DNA from: Christensenella sp. UBA3792
GTDB taxonomy: Bacteria > Bacillota > Clostridia > Christensenellales > CAG-138
DNA: 6,252 nt
Direction of reading: 5' to 3'
Assembly (NCBI GenBank): GCA_002369195.1
Contig: DFEW01000009.1
Span: 1 to 6,252, forward strand
Under the pieces are notes generated by a model that was not told where the DNA came from, ran no database searches, and was given only the letters and a program-made list of their open reading frames with translations. The stretch's first letter is position 1, and each line of letters begins with the position of its first letter. Both the position numbers and the translations under genes were made by a program. Below are positions 1 to 6,146 of the stretch, piece by piece.

Positions 1-103
1 ACACTTCCTGAATGTCCTGCAGGATCGCGATCGTCGAGCGCTCATCTCGCGGGCGGCGGGACAGGATCTCGTCGATCACCTTGAAATCGATGGTGCTTGC
101 CAT
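1..103 (-). CDS. NuoE/HydC/HndA-like [2Fe-2S] subunit, N-terminal fragment (runs off the window)
   Basis: Only the first 34 codons are present, starting with ATG at 103 and reading leftward out of the window. The visible peptide ends in IAILQDIQEV, preceded by IDFKVIDEILSR. This matches the helical N-terminus of the 24 kDa NADH-dehydrogenase subunit E family, where a 'llpiLqeiQeefGylp' segment precedes the thioredoxin-like [2Fe-2S] domain. The cysteines of that cluster lie outside the window, so the call rests on the N-terminal pattern alone. In the family this subunit passes electrons between NAD(P)H and a flavin/iron-sulfur partner. In anaerobic Firmicutes it is usually part of a soluble NAD(P)-linked or electron-bifurcating hydrogenase or formate dehydrogenase rather than respiratory complex I. 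A strong ribosome site just upstream fixes the start. It lies 90 bases downstream of the UvrA-family gene on the same strand. Confidence 0.72.
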   Translation of the reverse strand, partial: MASTIDFKVIDEILSRRPRDERSTIAILQDIQEV

Positions 104-193
104 GGTTCCTCCTTATTCTTTCATTTCAATTCTACAGCAACGGGGTTTAGCCGAAAGATTTCTTTGACATCATAGACGAGATGCGCGCGAATG
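104..193 (-). other. Intergenic gap between the UvrA gene and the NuoE-like gene
   Basis: This 90-base gap is more AT-rich than the flanking genes. I see no stem-loop followed by a T-run after the UvrA stop. The only palindrome is AAAGA-AA-TCTTT, whose loop is too small to act as a terminator. A TAGAAT hexamer (134-129, minus) could be a -10 element for the NuoE-like gene, but no good -35 lies 16-18 bases upstream. Read-through from the UvrA gene and a separate weak promoter are both possible. Confidence 0.45.
108..114 (-). promoter_or_regulatory. Shine-Dalgarno site for the NuoE-like gene
   Basis: On the minus strand the bases read AAGGAGG, ending 4 bases before the ATG at 103. This near-perfect anti-16S match supports both the start codon and the minus-strand orientation of the truncated gene. 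Confidence 0.8.
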
Positions 194-2719
194 TCAATGC
201 AGCGCTTCGTCCGCGCCAAGGTACCGTCCGGTCACGCTCTGCGGCGCCTGCGCGATTGCGCGGGGCGATCCGGTTGCGACGATCCTGCCGCCCTGCACGC
301 CGCCGCCCGGTCCCATGTCGATCACGTAGTCCGCGTTCCGGATGACGTCGAGGTCGTGCTCGATCGCGATAACCGTTGCGCCGCTGTCGATCAGGCGTCC
401 GAACACGTCGAGCAGCGTTTGCACATCGAGCGGGTGTAGGCCGATCGTCGGCTCGTCGAACACGAAAACCGCGTCGGACTGTCCCCTGCCCATCTCGCTC
501 GCGAGCTTGAGCCGCTGCGCCTCGCCGCCCGATAAGCTGGGCGTTTGCTCGCCGAGCGTCAGGTAGCCGAGACCGAGATCGTGCAGCACCTGCAGCCGCT
601 TTTGCACGACCGGCAGATCGGCGCAGGAGAGCAGCGCTTCGTCGACGCTCTGATCCATCAGCTCCGGCAGCGTACAGCCCTTCTCCGCCTTCTTCGAACA
701 GCGGCGGATCAGCCACGCCTCCTTCGCATAGCGCGAACCGCCGCAGTCGGGACAGGGAATGTCCACGTCCGGCAGAAACTGCACGTCCAGACTGATCGTG
801 CCGGTGCCGTCGCAGGTCGGACAGCGCAACGCGCCGGTGTTGTAGGAAAAATCGCCCGCCTTGTATCCTCTTGCCTTCGCGTCGGGCGTTTTGGCGTAGA
901 CCTTTCGAAGCTCGTCGTGCACGTCGGCATACGTCGCCACCGTGGAGCGAACGTTGATTCCGATCGGCGTCGCGTCGATCAGCTTCACCTGCCGGATGCC
1001 CTCGGCCTCGACGGCGTGCACATGTGCAGGCAGCGCGCGTCCTCCGATCTTTGCCGCGAGCGCGGGAATCAAGCTTTCGAGGATCATCGTCGTCTTGCCG
1101 GAGCCGGACACGCCGGTGACCGCGATCAGCCGACCCTTGGGGAAATCAACCTCCAGCGGCTGCACGGTGTGGATCGTGCCGGTGGACAGATGGATTCTGC
1201 CGAGCGCGAACACGTCCTCTTCAGAGACGCGTCCGGCGCGCCGGATCGTTTTTTCGCCGGATAGAAACCCGCCGATGCGCGAGTTCGCGTTCCGTTCGAT
1301 CGCTTCGACGCTGCCTTCGGCGATCACCGTGCCGCCGCCCGCGCCCGCGTCCGGACCCATCTCGATCATCCAGTCCGCTTCCTTCAGCACGTGCGTGTCA
1401 TGATCGACGAGCACGACCGTGTTGCCGTCTCCCAGCAGGTCGCGCATGACGCCGCAAAGCCCCTCCTGATTGGCGGGGTGCAGGCCGATCGACGGCTCGT
1501 CCAGCACGTACAGCACGCCGGTCGTGCGGTTGCGCACCGCACGTGCAAGCTGCATCCGCTGCCGCTCGCCGGTGGAGAGCGTCGATGCGGCGCGGTCGAG
1601 CGTCAGATACCCGAGGCCGAGATCGATGAGCCGCCGAGCCGCGCCGAAGAACGACTCGCAAATGCTCTGCGCCATCGGACGCATTTCCTCCGGCAGCGAA
1701 TCGGGTACGCCGCGCACCCATTCGCACAGGTCGGCCAGCGTCAGCTTGCACACGTCGGCAAGCGAGACGCCGCGGATTTGCGGCGCGCGCGCCGCGTCGG
1801 ACAGGCGCGTGCCACCGCAGTCGGGACAGGTATCCTGCTTCAAAAACTTTTCCACGCGCTTCATGCCCTTTTCGTCCCTGACGTGGGACAGCGCGTTTTC
1901 GACCGTATAGGTGGCGTTGAAATAGGTGAACATCATATCGCCCGCTTCGCCGGTTGTCTTGTTCTGATAGACGACATTGCGCTTCTCGGCGGGTCCGCGG
2001 AACACGATGTCGCGCTCTTTCTGCGTGAGCTCGCAAAACGGCACGTCGGTGCGCACGCCCATGTCGCGCGCGATGTCCTTCATCAGCGACCACATCAGCG
2101 TTTGCCACGGGGCAACCGCGCCTTCATCGATCGTCAGCCGTTCGTCCGGCACGAGCGTCGATTCATCCACGGTGCGGACGATTCCGGTGCCGTCGCAGCG
2201 CTTGCACGCGCCCTGGCTGTTGAACGCGAGCTCCTCCGCGCCCGGCGCAAAGAAGGTTTCGCCGCATACAGGGCAGACGAGCGGACGATCCGCCGCCACG
2301 TTCATGGACGGTGCGAGATAATGCCCGTTGGGGCAGCGATGGGACGCAAGACGAGAAAACATCAGCCGCAGCACGTTCAGCAGCTCCGTCCCCGTGCCGA
2401 ACGTGCTGCGCATGCCGGGCACGCCGGGACGCTGCCGCAGGGCGAGCGCCGCCGGAACATACAGCACCTCGTCCACCTGCGCCTTCTCCGCCTGCGTCAT
2501 GCGGCGGCGCGTATAGGTGGACAGCGATTCGAGATACCTGCGCGACCCCTCGGCGTACAGAATGCCGAGTGCGAGCGAGGACTTGCCCGAGCCGGACACG
2601 CCCGCGATCGCGACAAGCTTCTGAAGGGGAATATCGACATCGATGTTTTTGAGGTTGTGCACTCTGCCGCCGCGCACCTCGATGTGCGTCGGCGCGCCGT
2701 CCGTTCGTTTTGTCTGCAT
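194..2719 (-). CDS. uvrA: UvrA-family excinuclease ATPase lacking the UvrB-binding domain (UvrA2-like)
   Basis: A complete 841-residue UvrA-type protein with two ABC ATPase modules. Module 1 has Walker A GVSGSGKSS (40-48, K46), signature LSTGERQR (381-388), Walker B VLDEP (D407, E408) and switch H440. Module 2 has GVSGSGKTT (536-544, K542), LSGGEAQR (729-736), FDEP (D755, E756) and H788. Zinc-type cysteine pairs sit at 149/152 with 172/175, at 298/301, and at 633/636 with 656/659; the last set is the classical UvrA DNA-binding zinc module. Ordinary UvrA is about 940 residues. Here only 19 residues separate the CPNGH segment (C129) from C149, where housekeeping UvrA carries the roughly 120-residue UvrB-binding domain, so that domain is missing. 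Relatives of this shape (Deinococcus UvrA2, DrrC-like proteins) are linked to DNA-damage or DNA-binding-drug tolerance. The same role here is inference. The start is the first ATG downstream of a strong promoter; its ribosome site is weak (AAAGAGCGG-like). Confidence 0.93.
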   Translation of the reverse strand: MQTKRTDGAPTHIEVRGGRVHNLKNIDVDIPLQKLVAIAGVSGSGKSSLALGILYAEGSRRYLESLSTYTRRRMTQAEKAQVDEVLYVPAALALRQRPGVPGMRSTFGTGTELLNVLRLMFSRLASHRCPNGHYLAPSMNVAADRPLVCPVCGETFFAPGAEELAFNSQGACKRCDGTGIVRTVDESTLVPDERLTIDEGAVAPWQTLMWSLMKDIARDMGVRTDVPFCELTQKERDIVFRGPAEKRNVVYQNKTTGEAGDMMFTYFNATYTVENALSHVRDEKGMKRVEKFLKQDTCPDCGGTRLSDAARAPQIRGVSLADVCKLTLADLCEWVRGVPDSLPEEMRPMAQSICESFFGAARRLIDLGLGYLTLDRAASTLSTGERQRMQLARAVRNRTTGVLYVLDEPSIGLHPANQEGLCGVMRDLLGDGNTVVLVDHDTHVLKEADWMIEMGPDAGAGGGTVIAEGSVEAIERNANSRIGGFLSGEKTIRRAGRVSEEDVFALGRIHLSTGTIHTVQPLEVDFPKGRLIAVTGVSGSGKTTMILESLIPALAAKIGGRALPAHVHAVEAEGIRQVKLIDATPIGINVRSTVATYADVHDELRKVYAKTPDAKARGYKAGDFSYNTGALRCPTCDGTGTISLDVQFLPDVDIPCPDCGGSRYAKEAWLIRRCSKKAEKGCTLPELMDQSVDEALLSCADLPVVQKRLQVLHDLGLGYLTLGEQTPSLSGGEAQRLKLASEMGRGQSDAVFVFDEPTIGLHPLDVQTLLDVFGRLIDSGATVIAIEHDLDVIRNADYVIDMGPGGGVQGGRIVATGSPRAIAQAPQSVTGRYLGADEALH

Positions 2720-2745
2720 CCGTTTTCCGCTCTTTCTTTTCTGTT

Positions 2746-2759
2746 CGCGCCTTCGCGCG
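2746..2759 (-). other. Small GC hairpin in the UvrA gene 5' leader
   Basis: The minus strand reads CGCGC-GAAG-GCGCG, a perfect 5-bp GC stem with a 4-base loop. It lies between the predicted transcription start (near 2765) and the ATG at 2719. It could influence mRNA stability or ribosome access, but no attenuator partner or riboswitch fold is visible and the effect is unknown. Confidence 0.4.
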
Positions 2760-2771
2760 TCGTAATAATGT

Positions 2772-2801
2772 ATTATAACGCAATTTCAGGTTCGATGGCA
2801 A
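2772..2801 (-). promoter_or_regulatory. Sigma-70/SigA-type promoter for the UvrA-family gene
   Basis: On the minus strand a -35 element TTGCCA (2801-2796, 5 of 6 consensus bases) is separated by 18 bases from a perfect -10 TATAAT (2777-2772). The expected start of transcription is near 2765, giving a leader of about 45 bases. No LexA/DinR-like box (GAAC-N4-GTTC type) overlaps it, so SOS control is not supported by sequence. Confidence 0.75.
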
Positions 2802-2834
2802 GCATGAATCGATACGGGACGCGCAACGGCTAAG

Positions 2835-2862
2835 GCACGGCTTTTTGTTATCAAAAGGGTGC
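2835..2862. repeat. Imperfect inverted repeat between the divergent promoters
   Basis: GCAC (2835-2838) pairs with GTGC (2859-2862) and CTTTT (2841-2845) with AAAAG (2853-2857). They are separated by a 2x1 internal loop and a 7-base centre. The repeat lies outside both predicted promoter cores, in the middle of the 220-base divergent region. It could be an operator or chance; no known regulator site was recognised. Confidence 0.3.
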
Positions 2863-2872
2863 GGTTTTGGCA

Positions 2873-2901
2873 TTTGCAAACGGCTTGAAATATGGTAAAA
2901 T
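2873..2901 (+). promoter_or_regulatory. Probable extended -10 promoter for the pyrophosphatase operon
   Basis: A -10 hexamer TAAAAT (2896-2901) is preceded by TGG (2893-2895), which fits the TGn extended -10 form. A moderate -35, TTTGCA (2873-2878), sits 17 bases upstream. An alternative -35, TTGGCA (2867-2872), would pair with TATGGT (2891-2896). The region is AT-rich against a GC-rich background and gives a leader of about 30 bases ahead of the ATG at 2940. Confidence 0.55.
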
Positions 2902-2927
2902 ATTGTATTAATTCTATCTTTTCTGCG

Positions 2928-2933
2928 AGGAGG
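2928..2933 (+). promoter_or_regulatory. Shine-Dalgarno site that sets the pyrophosphatase start
   Basis: A perfect AGGAGG lies 6 bases before the ATG at 2940. The frame is open back to an ATG at 2892, but that codon overlaps the predicted promoter and has no ribosome site. The start at 2940 also places the family's GHxNPDTDS motif at its normal N-terminal position. Confidence 0.88.
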
Positions 2934-2939
2934 CCTTCG

Positions 2940-4559
2940 ATGCAAACCACGTACGTCTGCGGACACCGCAACCCCGACACCGATTCCATCGTCTCCGCCA
3001 TGGCTTACGCGCGGCTGATGAACGCGCTCGGCGACAACGATTATGTTGCGGCGCGGCTCGGTCACCTGAACGACGAGAGCACCTTTCTTCTGAAAAAATT
3101 CGGCTTCACGCCGCCGCTGTTTCTGCACACGGTCCGCACGCAGGTGAAGGACATCGATTTCGACCGTCCGCCGCTGCTCGGCACGCGCGTGCCGGTCAGC
3201 TATGCGTGGGAGGTTCTGGAGAGCAAGACCGACAACCATGCCGCGCCGATCATCCGCGAGGACGGATCGCTGTACGGGATCATCACCGCAAGCAGCATCG
3301 CCAACAGCGACATGGAATCGATCCGGCATCCGTACATCGAGCATGTGCCGATCTTTAACCTGCTCTCCGCGCTCGAAGGACGGATCCTCAACGAGGACGA
3401 CGATGTGTTCGACGAGCTGTCCGGCGAGGTCGTGCTCGCCATGCCCGTGTCCGGCGAGCCGCTGCGCGGACTGAAGCCCGGCGCGATCGTGCTGTGCGGG
3501 CATCAGCCGGACGTCGTGGAGAAGGCGCTCGCGCTCGAAGCGAGCTGCGTCGTGCTCTGCCAGAGCGATCTCGGCGAACAGTACCGCGGACTGCATTCGA
3601 ACACCTGCATCATCGCGACGCCGTGCGACGCGTACCGTGCCGCGCGCCTGCTCTATCAGTCGATCCCGGTCAGCCGCCTCGCGCAGACGAAGGACCTCGT
3701 CAGCTTCCATCTCGACGATTTCATCGACGACGTGCGCGAAACGATCCTGCAGAGCCGCTACCGTTCCTACCCGGTGCTCGATGAGAACGAAAAGGTCGTC
3801 GGCACGCTGAGCCGGTACCACCTGCTGCGTCCGAAGCGCAAGCGCGTCGTTCTGGTCGACCACAACGAGGTCGGGCAGTCGATTCCGGGGCTCGATCAGG
3901 CGGAGATCGTCGGCATCATCGACCATCACCGGCTGGCGGACGTGCAGACCGGCTACCCCGTCTACATGCGAAACGAGCCGGTCGGCTCGACGACGACCAT
4001 CGTTGCAACAATGTTTCAGGAGCACGGGCTGACGCCCGGCGAATCGCTCGCGGGGCTGATGGCGGCGGCGATCCTGTCCGATACCGTCATGTTCAAGTCC
4101 CCGACGGCAACGCCGCGCGACCACCGCATCGCGGAACGGCTGGCGCGGATCGCTGGGATCGACCTCGAAGCGCTCGGCAAGGAGGTCTTCTCCGCCGGTC
4201 AGAGCGCGGGCAAGTCCGCAAAGACGCTGCTGATGACCGACTTCAAGGAATTCCATCTGGCGGATCACAAGCTCGGCATCAGCCAGATCACTACGATGGA
4301 CGCGGACCCGCTGCTCGCGCGCAAGGACGAGTTTCTCGAGGAAATGGGCCGGATGCAGACCGACAAGGGCTATGACATGGTGCTGTTGATGATCACCGAC
4401 GTGCTCAAGGAAGGCACGGAGCTGCTGTTCCTCGGCGACGCGGAGATTTTGAAGCAGGCGTTTGCGGTGCGCGAGATCCGCGACAACCACGTCTTTTTGA
4501 ACGGTGTCGTTTCGCGCAAAAAGCAGATCGTTCCGGCGCTTGCGATTCTGTGGGGCTGA
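2940..4559 (+). CDS. ppaC: CBS/DRTGG-containing manganese-dependent inorganic pyrophosphatase (family II)
   Basis: A 539-residue cytoplasmic enzyme that hydrolyses pyrophosphate to phosphate and so pulls biosynthetic reactions forward. The DHH-type catalytic domain begins with GHRNPDTDS (8-16; metal ligands H9, D13, D15). It is then interrupted by a regulatory insert and resumes with LVDHNE (305-310, D307), IIDHH (326-330, H329/H330), VGSTTTIV (348-355) and ILSDT (378-382, D381). The DHHA2 domain follows and carries the substrate-binding SRKKQIVP (525-532) and K436. The insert has one CBS motif at about 82-122, a DRTGG-like domain at about 135-240, and a second CBS motif at about 247-297 (RYRSYPVLDENEKVVGTLSR). 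Plain family II enzymes are about 310 residues; this length matches the clostridial CBS type, in which AMP and ADP inhibit while ATP or diadenosine polyphosphates activate. That control is family knowledge, not shown here. It is the first gene of a probable three-gene operon. All catalytic landmarks are intact. Confidence 0.96.
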   Translation: MQTTYVCGHRNPDTDSIVSAMAYARLMNALGDNDYVAARLGHLNDESTFLLKKFGFTPPLFLHTVRTQVKDIDFDRPPLLGTRVPVSYAWEVLESKTDNHAAPIIREDGSLYGIITASSIANSDMESIRHPYIEHVPIFNLLSALEGRILNEDDDVFDELSGEVVLAMPVSGEPLRGLKPGAIVLCGHQPDVVEKALALEASCVVLCQSDLGEQYRGLHSNTCIIATPCDAYRAARLLYQSIPVSRLAQTKDLVSFHLDDFIDDVRETILQSRYRSYPVLDENEKVVGTLSRYHLLRPKRKRVVLVDHNEVGQSIPGLDQAEIVGIIDHHRLADVQTGYPVYMRNEPVGSTTTIVATMFQEHGLTPGESLAGLMAAAILSDTVMFKSPTATPRDHRIAERLARIAGIDLEALGKEVFSAGQSAGKSAKTLLMTDFKEFHLADHKLGISQITTMDADPLLARKDEFLEEMGRMQTDKGYDMVLLMITDVLKEGTELLFLGDAEILKQAFAVREIRDNHVFLNGVVSRKKQIVPALAILWG

Positions 4560-4562
4560 GAT

Positions 4563-5360
4563 ATGGACATTCCCGGTCGTCTGCCGCTTGAAACGCTCAA
4601 CAACACGCGCACGCTCGACGGCATCCGCACCGCCGACGGACGAACGATCCGCAAAGGCATGCTGATCCGCAGCGGGCATCTTTACGGCGCGTCGCAAAGC
4701 GATCTTGCGCTTCTTCGCGATACGGTCGGTCTTGTGATCGATCTTCGAAGCGGGCAGGAGCGCGCCGAAAAGCCCGATCCTTCCTTCGGTGCAGCGCTCG
4801 TCGAACTGCCGATCTACGATACGCAGCAGGTCGGCGTCACGCGGGACGAGGTCTCCCAGAAGGAGGCGTTCGAACGCGCCGCCCGCGACCCGCAGGCCGC
4901 GCGCGACTATATGACGCAGGTATACCGCGCGTTTGTCACGGAACAAACCGCGCGCAGCCGGTACGCGCGCTTTCTGCGCCTGCTGCTGACGCCGCCGCAG
5001 AAAGCGGTGCTGTGGCACTGTACGGCGGGCAAGGACCGCACGGGGTTTGCCGCGATCCTGCTGCTGGAGATTCTCGGCGTCGATCGCGACACGATTCTGA
5101 CCGATTACCTGCGCACGAACGACTGCCTCAAAGAGGAGTGCGCGGCGCTGACCGTGTTTTTGGGCGAAAAGCTCGGCGGGCTGACACCGCAGATCGAAGA
5201 AGCGCTCGACGATCTGTTTCTGGCGCAGCGCACCTACTTTGACGCGCTGTACGAAACCGCCGCGCGCGATTTCGGCAGCATGGACGGATTCATCCGCTCC
5301 GGTCTCGGCATTACCGAAGCCGAGCGCGAACAGCTTCGAAAGCTGTATCTAACGAACTGA
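4563..5360 (+). CDS. Tyrosine/dual-specificity protein phosphatase (Y_phosphatase3 family, LipA/PtpB-like)
   Basis: A 265-residue cysteine-based phosphatase with no signal peptide or membrane segment, so probably cytoplasmic. The active-site loop is HCTAGKDRTG (152-161), with nucleophile C153 and phosphate-binding R159 in the CX5R arrangement. K157 in the loop recalls PTEN and the bacterial LipA and mycobacterial PtpB enzymes, several of which also act on phosphoinositides. Other family marks are GMLIRSGHL (32-40), VIDLRSGQER (58-67) and the C-terminal GLGITEAEREQLRKLYL (247-263). The ATG lies 3 bases after the pyrophosphatase stop. Its only ribosome-site candidate is GGGG at 4552-4555, inside the upstream gene, so translation is probably coupled to the pyrophosphatase. 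The substrate cannot be told from sequence: phosphotyrosine/serine proteins and phospholipids are both possible. Length and motifs are complete. Confidence 0.9.
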   Translation: MDIPGRLPLETLNNTRTLDGIRTADGRTIRKGMLIRSGHLYGASQSDLALLRDTVGLVIDLRSGQERAEKPDPSFGAALVELPIYDTQQVGVTRDEVSQKEAFERAARDPQAARDYMTQVYRAFVTEQTARSRYARFLRLLLTPPQKAVLWHCTAGKDRTGFAAILLLEILGVDRDTILTDYLRTNDCLKEECAALTVFLGEKLGGLTPQIEEALDDLFLAQRTYFDALYETAARDFGSMDGFIRSGLGITEAEREQLRKLYLTN

Positions 5361-5366
5361 TGCAAA

Positions 5367-5373
5367 AGAGGGG
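5367..5373 (+). promoter_or_regulatory. Shine-Dalgarno site for the DUF554 gene
   Basis: AGAGGGG ends 6 bases before the ATG at 5380, within the 19-base gap after the phosphatase stop. It fixes the start and indicates independent ribosome loading on a shared transcript. Confidence 0.65.
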
Positions 5374-5379
5374 AACACG

Positions 5380-6099
5380 ATGATAGGAACTTTGGTAAAC
5401 ACCGGCGCCGTCCTGGTCGGCGGCGTCGCAGGACTGTTTTTCGGCAAGCTCTTGAAGCCGCGCTTTCAGCAGACGCTGACGATGGCATGCGGCGTGAGCA
5501 CGATCTTTCTGAGCGTCGCGGGAGCGATCCGCTACATGATCCCGCTCGACGGCAAGAGTCTGCCCGGCGGCGGCTCGATGCTGATCATCGCCTGCATGGC
5601 GCTCGGCGGGCTCATCGGCGAGCTGATCGACATCGAACGCGGGTTCGAGGTGTTCGGCGAATGGCTCAAGAAAAAGACCGGCAGCGCGAAGGATCAGACC
5701 TTCGTCGACGGTTTTCTGACCGCATCGCTCACCACCTGCGTCGGCGCCATGACGATCGTCGGCGCGCTGCAGGACGGGATCAGCGGGGACTGGTCGATCC
5801 TCGGCATGAAGAGCATTCTCGACCTCGTCATGGTCATGGTGCTGACCAGCTCGCTCGGCAAGGGCTGCATCTTCTCCGTCATTCCGGTACTCGTGATCGA
5901 GGGCGGGCTGACGCTGATCGCGCAGTGGATCAGTCCGCTGATGACGGACCTTGCCATGAACTACCTGTCCATGGTCGGCTCGGTGCTGATCTTCTGCATC
6001 GGCGTCAATCTCGTCTGGGGCAAAAAGATCCGCGCGGCAAACCTGCTGCCTGCCGTCATCCTCGCGATCGCGGCGTCGTACCTGCCCATTCAATTCTGA
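5380..6099 (+). CDS. DUF554 family polytopic membrane protein (YqgA/YdfK-like)
   Basis: A 239-residue inner-membrane protein of the DUF554 family, whose function is not established; members are sometimes annotated as putative transporters. Hydrophobic segments lie at about 4-22, 33-54, 66-83, 110-130, 143-159, 162-182, 194-213 and 219-235, consistent with about seven membrane spans. Family hallmarks visible are the N-terminal GTLVNTGAVLVGG (3-15), a glycine-rich LGGLIGELIDIE (75-86), and the central CVGAMTIVGALQDGISGD (120-137). The charged stretch at about 86-109 is the main soluble loop. The length is normal for the family and no frameshift is seen. The gene follows the phosphatase by 19 bases with no promoter or terminator between them, so it is probably the last gene of the operon. 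Co-transcription does not show a functional link, since DUF554 genes occur in many contexts. Confidence 0.9.
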   Translation: MIGTLVNTGAVLVGGVAGLFFGKLLKPRFQQTLTMACGVSTIFLSVAGAIRYMIPLDGKSLPGGGSMLIIACMALGGLIGELIDIERGFEVFGEWLKKKTGSAKDQTFVDGFLTASLTTCVGAMTIVGALQDGISGDWSILGMKSILDLVMVMVLTSSLGKGCIFSVIPVLVIEGGLTLIAQWISPLMTDLAMNYLSMVGSVLIFCIGVNLVWGKKIRAANLLPAVILAIAASYLPIQF

Positions 6100-6114
6100 C
6101 ATTCCGTTCCGAAT

Positions 6115-6131
6115 ACAGCAAAAGGAGCTGT
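6115..6131 (+). other. Short hairpin after the DUF554 gene
   Basis: ACAGC (6115-6119) pairs with GCTGT (6127-6131) across a 7-base loop, 15 bases after the DUF554 stop. No T-run follows, so it is not a convincing intrinsic terminator, although it is the only candidate before the terminal repeat begins. Confidence 0.3.
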
Positions 6132-6146
6132 TAAGAAAGTCTTGCG

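Noticed and set aside
1391..2833. A 480-codon open frame on the plus strand
   Set aside because: It is antisense to the UvrA gene, has no recognisable motif and crosses the UvrA promoter.
2892..2939. Upstream ATG extension of the pyrophosphatase by 16 residues
   Set aside because: It has no ribosome site and overlaps the predicted -10 region. The ATG at 2940 has a perfect AGGAGG and fits the family N-terminus.
2163..5018. A 951-codon open frame on the minus strand
   Set aside because: It runs antisense through the pyrophosphatase and phosphatase genes and across the divergent promoter region into the UvrA gene in another frame. Its product is low-complexity, rich in Arg, Asp and His, with no recognisable domain. 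It is a shadow produced by GC-rich codon use.
6115..6131. Intrinsic terminator after the DUF554 gene
   Set aside because: The stem is only 5 bp and is followed by TAAGAAAG rather than a T-run, so I list it only as a hairpin.
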